Below, piece by piece: positions 59,626 through 64,000 of a stretch of 64,000 nt of DNA. The translations under genes and the position numbers were made by a program. The notes below the pieces were generated by a model, which saw only the letters and a program-made list of their open reading frames with translations, was not told the DNA's origin and searched no databases. The stretch covers positions 1-64,000 of the forward strand of contig CAZYWK010000009.1 of the NCBI GenBank assembly GCA_964651825.1, written 5' to 3'. Source of the stretch: Sva-07 sp964651825 (lineage in GTDB: Bacteria; Actinomycetota; Acidimicrobiia; Acidimicrobiales; Ilumatobacteraceae). The first letter of the stretch is position 1, and every line of letters starts with the position of its first letter.

Positions 59626-60245
59626 GACAGCATCTGCTCCAGTCGGTGACGGGCGGTGGTGAGTTCGCGCTCCACGGTGCGCAGCGAGGTGTCGAGGGTT
59701 TCGGCCACCTGCCGTGGGGTCAGGTCGGCCCAGTAGGTGAGGTGGACGACGGCGCGCTGGCGGACGGTGAGCCGCTTCAGCGCGGCCACGACGTCGGGGT
59801 CGAGCCCTCGCTCCATCTCGATCGTGTCGCGGTGCACGACCCGGATCTCGCGCTGGCGACGGCGCGACGTGGAACGGTGCGACTTGCGGGCCTCGTTGAC
59901 GAGCATCCGGTAGAGGTACGCCCGGCGATGCTCGACCCGATCCCAGCCCGGCGAGGTGATGGCCTTGGTGAACCCTGACGAGAGGAGATCCTCGGCGTCG
60001 GACGGGCCGACGAGTGTCGTCGCGAACCGCACCAGCTCCGGCGCGAGCCGAACGTACAGGTGCTCGTCCGACTCCCTCATCGACGCCGTCGAACCGCCGC
60101 GGACCACGGTGGCTGCCGACGCGGCGAGATCCGGCGCGCCCGCGGGCGCGTATGGCGCTCGGAGGTGCGGCTCACCGATGATCACGTCACTGAGACCCCG
60201 CCGACGGACATTCACCGCCAACATCTTGCCATCGGCGGTTGCCAT
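59622..60245 (-). CDS. ECF sigma factor (sigma-70 family)
   Basis: 207 residues. Sigma region 2 lies at about 65-135 (LVRFATTLVGPSDAEDLLSS, RVEHRRAYLYRMLVNEARKS) and region 4 at about 145-205 (LKRLTVRQRAVVHLTYWADL, RQVAETLDTSLRTVERELTT). It directs RNA polymerase to specific promoters, probably in response to an envelope signal. Start ATG 60245 lies within the palindrome shared with padR; M-T-A-D-G-K-type N-terminus adds about 55 residues before region 2. A shorter start at 60080 (MRESDEHLY) is also possible. Confidence 0.85.
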   Translation of the reverse strand: MATADGKMLAVNVRRRGLSDVIIGEPHLRAPYAPAGAPDLAASAATVVRGGSTASMRESDEHLYVRLAPELVRFATTLVGPSDAEDLLSSGFTKAITSPGWDRVEHRRAYLYRMLVNEARKSHRSTSRRRQREIRVVHRDTIEMERGLDPDVVAALKRLTVRQRAVVHLTYWADLTPRQVAETLDTSLRTVERELTTARHRLEQMLS

Positions 60246-60282
60246 GCATACCGAGTATGCGTATACTCGGTATGCATGGCAG
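60239..60282. promoter_or_regulatory. 40-bp palindrome with overlapping divergent promoters of padR and the sigma factor gene
   Basis: Arms GCCATGCATACCGAGTAT (60241-60258) and its exact reverse complement (60263-60280) flank GCGT. padR promoter: TTGCCA (60239-60244), 17 bp, TATACT (60262-60267), ATG at 60276. Sigma promoter on the minus strand: CTGCCA (60277-60282), 17 bp, CATACT (60254-60259), ATG at 60245. The two -10 boxes are 2 bp apart, so one bound PadR dimer pair could block both. Confidence 0.85.
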
Positions 60283-60821
60283 TTCGGGAAGGGTTGCTGG
60301 CGCTGCTCGACGAGGATCCTCGCCGCGGCTACCAGCTCAAGACCAGCTTCGAGGAGGCGACCGGCGGCGTGTGGCCGTTGAACGTCGGGCAGGTCTACAC
60401 GACGCTCGATCGACTCGAGCGCGACGGATTGGTCACCGTGCAGGTCGGCGCCGATGGCGCCGCGGGAGCAGCCGAGAAGGTGTACGCGATCACCGCTGCC
60501 GGACGTGAGGAGCTCGGGGCCTGGTGGTCGGCCGTGCCGGCCGGCGATCCTCCCCCGCGCGACGAGCTGATGCTGAAGACGTTGATGGCGATCGAACGCG
60601 GCCGTGCCCACGGGCTCGACGTGATCACCAAGCACCGCACTGCGCTCACCCAACTCCTCCAGATCCGCCGGCGCCAGCGTCGAGCGGGTACCGGCCACGA
60701 ATCGCTCGCCGCCGCGCTCGTCACCGATGCGCTGGTGGTGCGGGCCGAAGCCGACCTGCGATGGCTCGACCTGTGTGAAGCCCGATTGACCGACCCGGCG
60801 ACGAAAGGGATCTCCGAATGA
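60276..60821 (+). CDS. PadR-family transcriptional regulator
   Basis: 181 residues. The N-terminal winged helix (1-85: AVREGLLALLDEDPRRGYQL, VWPLNVGQVYTTLDRLERDG, KVYAITAAGREELGAWW) is followed by a C-terminal helical dimerisation domain of the type 2 PadR (Vir_act_alpha_C) kind. PadR proteins repress transporters and release DNA on binding a small molecule. ATG 60276 lies in the operator palindrome. It overlaps the ABC ATPase gene by 4 nt, so it controls its own operon and the divergent sigma factor. Confidence 0.92.
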   Translation: MAVREGLLALLDEDPRRGYQLKTSFEEATGGVWPLNVGQVYTTLDRLERDGLVTVQVGADGAAGAAEKVYAITAAGREELGAWWSAVPAGDPPPRDELMLKTLMAIERGRAHGLDVITKHRTALTQLLQIRRRQRRAGTGHESLAAALVTDALVVRAEADLRWLDLCEARLTDPATKGISE

Positions 60822-60868
60822 CACCTCCCATGACTCCTGCGATGACACCTGCGATGGCTCCCGTGATG
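60818..60868 (+). repeat. Four 12-bp in-frame repeats at the start of the ABC ATPase
   Basis: Units ATGACACCTCCC, ATGACTCCTGCG, ATGACACCTGCG, ATGGCTCCCGTG, then ATG. Each begins with ATG, giving five alternative start codons. Confidence 0.7.
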
Positions 60869-61648
60869 CAGTACGTCCGGCCCGGCGCCGGTGTGGTGCC
60901 CGCGCTCGAGTTCCTCGACGTCGTCAAGAGCTATGGCGCCGGGGAGTTGGAGGTGCGGGCGGTGAACGGCATCTCGATGCGGATCGCACCCGGCGAGTTC
61001 GTTGCGATCATGGGGCCGTCGGGATGCGGCAAGTCGACGCTGCTGCACCTGGCCGGAGCGCTGGAGGCACCGAGCGCCGGCCGTGTGCGCGTCGACGGGC
61101 GTGACCTGTCGTCGATGGACCGGACGGCGACGAGCGAGCTGCGGCGCCGCGACGTCGGCTACGTGTTCCAGCGGCTGAACCTCATCCCGGCGTTGACAGC
61201 GGTCGAGAACGTGATGCTCCCGCTCGAGCTCGACGGCACGAGCGCCGGCGCGGCCCGCCGCGCGGCGATCGAGGCGCTGCACCGGGTCGGGCTGAGCCAT
61301 CACCTCGATCGGTATCCGGACGACTTCTCCGGTGGCCAGCAGCAGCGCATCGCCATCGCCCGCGCCGTCGTCGGGCCGCGCCGGCTCCTGCTCGCCGACG
61401 AGCCGACCGGGTCGCTCGACACCACCAACAGCGATCAGATCGTCGAGCTGCTGCGAGGACTGTGCGACGAGCACGGCACGTCGGTGGTGATGGTCACGCA
61501 CGAGCCGAGGTTCGCGTCGTGGGCCGACCGGGTGGTGTTCCTCCGCGACGGCCGGATCGTCGACGAGACCGCGGCGCCGATGGGCGATGCGGTCTCCTCT
61601 CACCCGGTCGATGACGGGCTCCAGACCGTGTTCGGCGGCGACCGGTGA
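60818..61648 (+). CDS. ABC transporter ATP-binding protein, MacB/LolD type
   Basis: 276 residues with Walker A GPSGCGKST, Q-loop FQRLNLIPALT, signature FSGGQQQRIAIARA, Walker B LLLADEPTG and H-loop VTHEP. It energises the FtsX-like permease encoded next. The N-terminal 17 residues are an unusual run of four MTPxM-like units (12-bp DNA repeats, 60818-60868) not seen in other family members I know; any of the methionines could start the protein. The ATG overlaps the padR stop. Confidence 0.92.
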   Translation: MTPPMTPAMTPAMAPVMQYVRPGAGVVPALEFLDVVKSYGAGELEVRAVNGISMRIAPGEFVAIMGPSGCGKSTLLHLAGALEAPSAGRVRVDGRDLSSMDRTATSELRRRDVGYVFQRLNLIPALTAVENVMLPLELDGTSAGAARRAAIEALHRVGLSHHLDRYPDDFSGGQQQRIAIARAVVGPRRLLLADEPTGSLDTTNSDQIVELLRGLCDEHGTSVVMVTHEPRFASWADRVVFLRDGRIVDETAAPMGDAVSSHPVDDGLQTVFGGDR

Positions 61649-64000
61649 CGCTCCTCGACGACCCGCCGGTCGACGATGCCGTGCCCTCGGCGGCGCGGGT
61701 CGACCGCGCCGACACCTCGACGCTCGCGGGGTGGCGCCTGGCCACCAGGCTCGCCCGCCGGGAGGTGCGCCGCCGCCCCGGCCGGACCGTGCTCGTGACG
61801 GCACTGGTCGTCCTGCCGATCGCGGCGATGACGCTCGCACTCGCTCTCGCCGGCACGGTGCCGGACACCCTGCAGGAGAGCTTCGAACGGTGGGGCGGCC
61901 AGGCCGACATCACGGTGAACGCGCAGGACGACGTGGAGTCGACCATCGCTCAACTGCCGGGCGGGTCGCGGGCGGTGGTCGACCGGTCGTTCCAGACCTC
62001 GATCACCGCCGCCGACGGCGAGGTCGTGCCGTGGGTCTCGTTCCGGGTGCTCCCGTTCGGCGACCCGCTGATCGACGGTCTGATCGAGATCGATCAGGGG
62101 CGAGCACCGACCACCGCCGACGAGGTGATCCTCGGGCCCGAGTTGGCGGCGGCGCTCGGCGTCACGATCGGCGACACGCTCACGCTCGAACGGCCGTCCG
62201 GGTCGTGGGAGGTCGTCGGGATCGGCCGGAGCGCGAACTACGGCACCGACTCGCTGTTCGGCGTCACCTCGTTCGACGACGCCCGGGTGCGACCCGAGTA
62301 CCGGTACGCGACGTTGCTCGTCGATCTTCCGGACGGGTTCACGCGCGCCGGCCTGGAGGCGATCTCGCCGGCGGACGTCGACTGGAGCTATTCCGGTCCC
62401 TCGCCGGACTTCGTGGCCGAGATCGGATGGACGGACTACCGCAACGACGGTGATCTGCCGGTCGAAGCGATGGCGTGGGGGTGGGTGGCCGGCACCATCG
62501 CGTTGGCGGCGGTCGGGGTGGTCATCGCCGCCGCCTTCGCCACGAGCGCCCGCCGCCAACTCGCGACGATCGGGCAGCTCGCGGCCAACGGTGCCTCCGA
62601 GCGACTGGTGCGTCGCACGCTGGGGCTCCAGGGCGCATGGACCGGGTTGATCGGCGCAGTGGTCGGGATAGGGATCGGACTCGTCGTGCTGCCGTTCACG
62701 CGCCCGCTCATCGAGCAGCTGGTCGATCACGACATCGGCCCGTGGGTCGTGGAGTGGTGGGCCCTCGTGGTGATCCTCGCCACCGGGGTCCTCGCCGCCA
62801 CGATCGCCGCCCTCGTGCCCGCCCGCTCGGCCGCACGCATCCCCGTGCTGGCAGCTCTCGCCGGCCGCCGACCGCTCGCGCCGGCGCCGCGGCGCTTGAT
62901 CCCGATCGGTGTCGTGCTCTTCCTCGGTGGGGTCGCACTGCTGGTGCTGGTGACCGTTGCGTCGACGAACGACATGAGCGGCCGCAACGAGAACGCCTAC
63001 GCGGCAGCCGCGGTGATCGGCGGTCTCGCCGTCGTCGCCGGCATGTGCTGCGCGAGCCCGATCGCCATCGATCTCATCGGCCGTGTCGGCGGCAGGCTCG
63101 GCGGCACGTGGCGGCTCGCGGTGCGCAGCGTCGCCCGGTCACGCACCCGGAGCGCGGGCGTCCTGACCGCGATCGCCGTGACCGGGACCGCGGCGATCGC
63201 CATCACCACCGCCATCGGCTCACTCGCCTTCGGCGACGAGGACGAAGTCCGGTATCTCCCCACCGACGCTGCGGTGCTCGAAGCGATCCGCTTCGACGAC
63301 ACGCCGGCTTCCACGGCGTACCATCCCGAGTCGGCCGTCACGGCCGAGCCCATCAGCCCGACGATCGAGCGGCGCTTCCGGGAGATCCTTCCCGATGCGA
63401 CGTTCGTGCCGCGCACGATCGCCGTCGCCGACACCGTGGATCTCCGGACCGGGTCGTCGTACCTCCTCCTCGCGGACGAAACGACGATCGACCTGCTCGG
63501 GCTGTCCGAGCAGGACCAGCAGGCGCTCAACGAGATCGGGATGCTGTCCACCGGATTCGCCCAGGACGCCACCGGCCAGCGCCTCACGACCATCCTCGTC
63601 CCCCAGAGCAACGGGAACACCATCGCCGACATTGCGATACCGCAGGACCCACTCGCATCGCGCGCCGGCTACTGGGGCGCGGTGATCACACCGGAGCGGG
63701 CGGGCGAGCTCGGCCTACACACGATCGATGTGGGGATCGTCGCCGTCAACACGGAGCCGTTCACCGAACGGCAGCGCGACCAACTGAGCGAGCTACAGGG
63801 TGATCTCTGGGCGTCGAGCAACCTCCAGCCCGATGCCTTCCTCGAGCCGGGCGACCAGCCGACGCCGGCGTTCGAGAACGGCTCGTGGGTCGACGCTCGG
63901 GCCGCCTTCGGATCCGACTCGGTCACGTTCCCCCGCGCGCTGCTCGACGCGGCGGCCGTGACCGCGGCACTCGTGCTCACATTGCTCGTCGTTGCGATCG
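61645..64000 (+). CDS. FtsX-like ABC transporter permease (3' end beyond the window)
   Basis: 785 codons visible. First membrane helix at about residues 47-70 (VLVTALVVLPIAAMTLALAL), a MacB_PCD-like extracytoplasmic domain (70-255), then three helices typical of FtsX permeases (AWGWVAGTIALAAVGVVIAAA, AWTGLIGAVVGIGIGLVVLP, WALVVILATGVLAATIAALV), a second repeat of the same arrangement beginning near residue 410 and a second extracytoplasmic domain after about 515; the last residues enter another helix. The duplication is the DUF/SalY-type large actinobacterial form. GTG start overlaps the ATPase stop (GTGA). The substrate is unknown; efflux or envelope lipid export is likely. Confidence 0.88.
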   Translation, partial: MTLLDDPPVDDAVPSAARVDRADTSTLAGWRLATRLARREVRRRPGRTVLVTALVVLPIAAMTLALALAGTVPDTLQESFERWGGQADITVNAQDDVESTIAQLPGGSRAVVDRSFQTSITAADGEVVPWVSFRVLPFGDPLIDGLIEIDQGRAPTTADEVILGPELAAALGVTIGDTLTLERPSGSWEVVGIGRSANYGTDSLFGVTSFDDARVRPEYRYATLLVDLPDGFTRAGLEAISPADVDWSYSGPSPDFVAEIGWTDYRNDGDLPVEAMAWGWVAGTIALAAVGVVIAAAFATSARRQLATIGQLAANGASERLVRRTLGLQGAWTGLIGAVVGIGIGLVVLPFTRPLIEQLVDHDIGPWVVEWWALVVILATGVLAATIAALVPARSAARIPVLAALAGRRPLAPAPRRLIPIGVVLFLGGVALLVLVTVASTNDMSGRNENAYAAAAVIGGLAVVAGMCCASPIAIDLIGRVGGRLGGTWRLAVRSVARSRTRSAGVLTAIAVTGTAAIAITTAIGSLAFGDEDEVRYLPTDAAVLEAIRFDDTPASTAYHPESAVTAEPISPTIERRFREILPDATFVPRTIAVADTVDLRTGSSYLLLADETTIDLLGLSEQDQQALNEIGMLSTGFAQDATGQRLTTILVPQSNGNTIADIAIPQDPLASRAGYWGAVITPERAGELGLHTIDVGIVAVNTEPFTERQRDQLSELQGDLWASSNLQPDAFLEPGDQPTPAFENGSWVDARAAFGSDSVTFPRALLDAAAVTAALVLTLLVVAI

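Overview
The window is high-GC (roughly 70 percent by eye), densely coded DNA from an actinobacterium. A class Acidimicrobiia (Ilumatobacter-like) origin is my best inference, not a computed placement. It rests on actinobacterial marker arrangements (an NnaR-type regulator in a nitrate/nitrite operon, an XRE regulator beside a heparin-binding-haemagglutinin-like protein), pervasive 4-nt ATGA/GTGA gene overlaps, and many start codons 6-8 nt after a TANNNT -10 box (leaderless transcription). A run of 100 N at 48992-49091 shows that this is a scaffold from a draft genome or MAG. No rRNA, tRNA, CRISPR array, insertion sequence or phage gene is visible.

Layout, left to right. (1) 1-5.3 kb: the 5' two-fifths or so of metH behind an ArsR-methyltransferase fusion; a strikingly enterobacterial-type uridine phosphorylase; an XRE regulator with an HBHA/phasin-like Lys-Ala-tailed protein; a VOC protein and an Hsp15-type S4 protein. 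(2) 5.4-9.4 kb: RpiR regulator plus agmatine deiminase and N-carbamoylputrescine amidase (agmatine to putrescine), divergent from a TauD/clavaminate-synthase-like dioxygenase with a clean operator. (3) 9.4-18.7 kb: MscS channel; RimB-like protease and a RimK ligase carrying an RCK_C domain; threonine ammonia-lyase; acyl-ACP desaturase; acyl-CoA synthetase; GHMP kinase; a polytopic membrane protein. (4) 18.7-25 kb: nitrate assimilation operon nirB-nirD-nnaR-nitrate reductase. (5) 25-29.2 kb: XpaC-like, TelA, a lipoprotein combining a substrate-binding-like domain with a von Willebrand A domain, and a small membrane protein. (6) 29.2-30.2 kb: two unknown small genes.

(7) 30.3-50.9 kb: a continuous minus-strand respiratory block. 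Reading with transcription it holds an unknown 3-TM protein, a 2x[4Fe-4S] ferredoxin, a split cytochrome b (N-terminal b6-like plus subunit-IV-like), a Rieske protein, a diheme cytochrome c, an unknown membrane protein, and then the complete nuoABCDEFGHIJKLMN set for complex I. A monoheme cytochrome c and a geranylgeranyl-reductase-family flavoprotein (possible menaquinone side-chain reductase) are read divergently from its head. Together these genes encode NADH:quinone reductase and a quinol:cytochrome c reductase as one unit.

(8) 53.4-64 kb: small membrane proteins and a lipoprotein, a NarL-type two-component pair, an ECF sigma factor with a membrane-anchored putative anti-sigma, and a PadR regulator with a MacB-type ABC exporter whose permease runs off the end. 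The sigma factor and padR diverge from a single 40-bp palindrome that contains both promoters and both start codons, the sharpest regulatory structure in the window.
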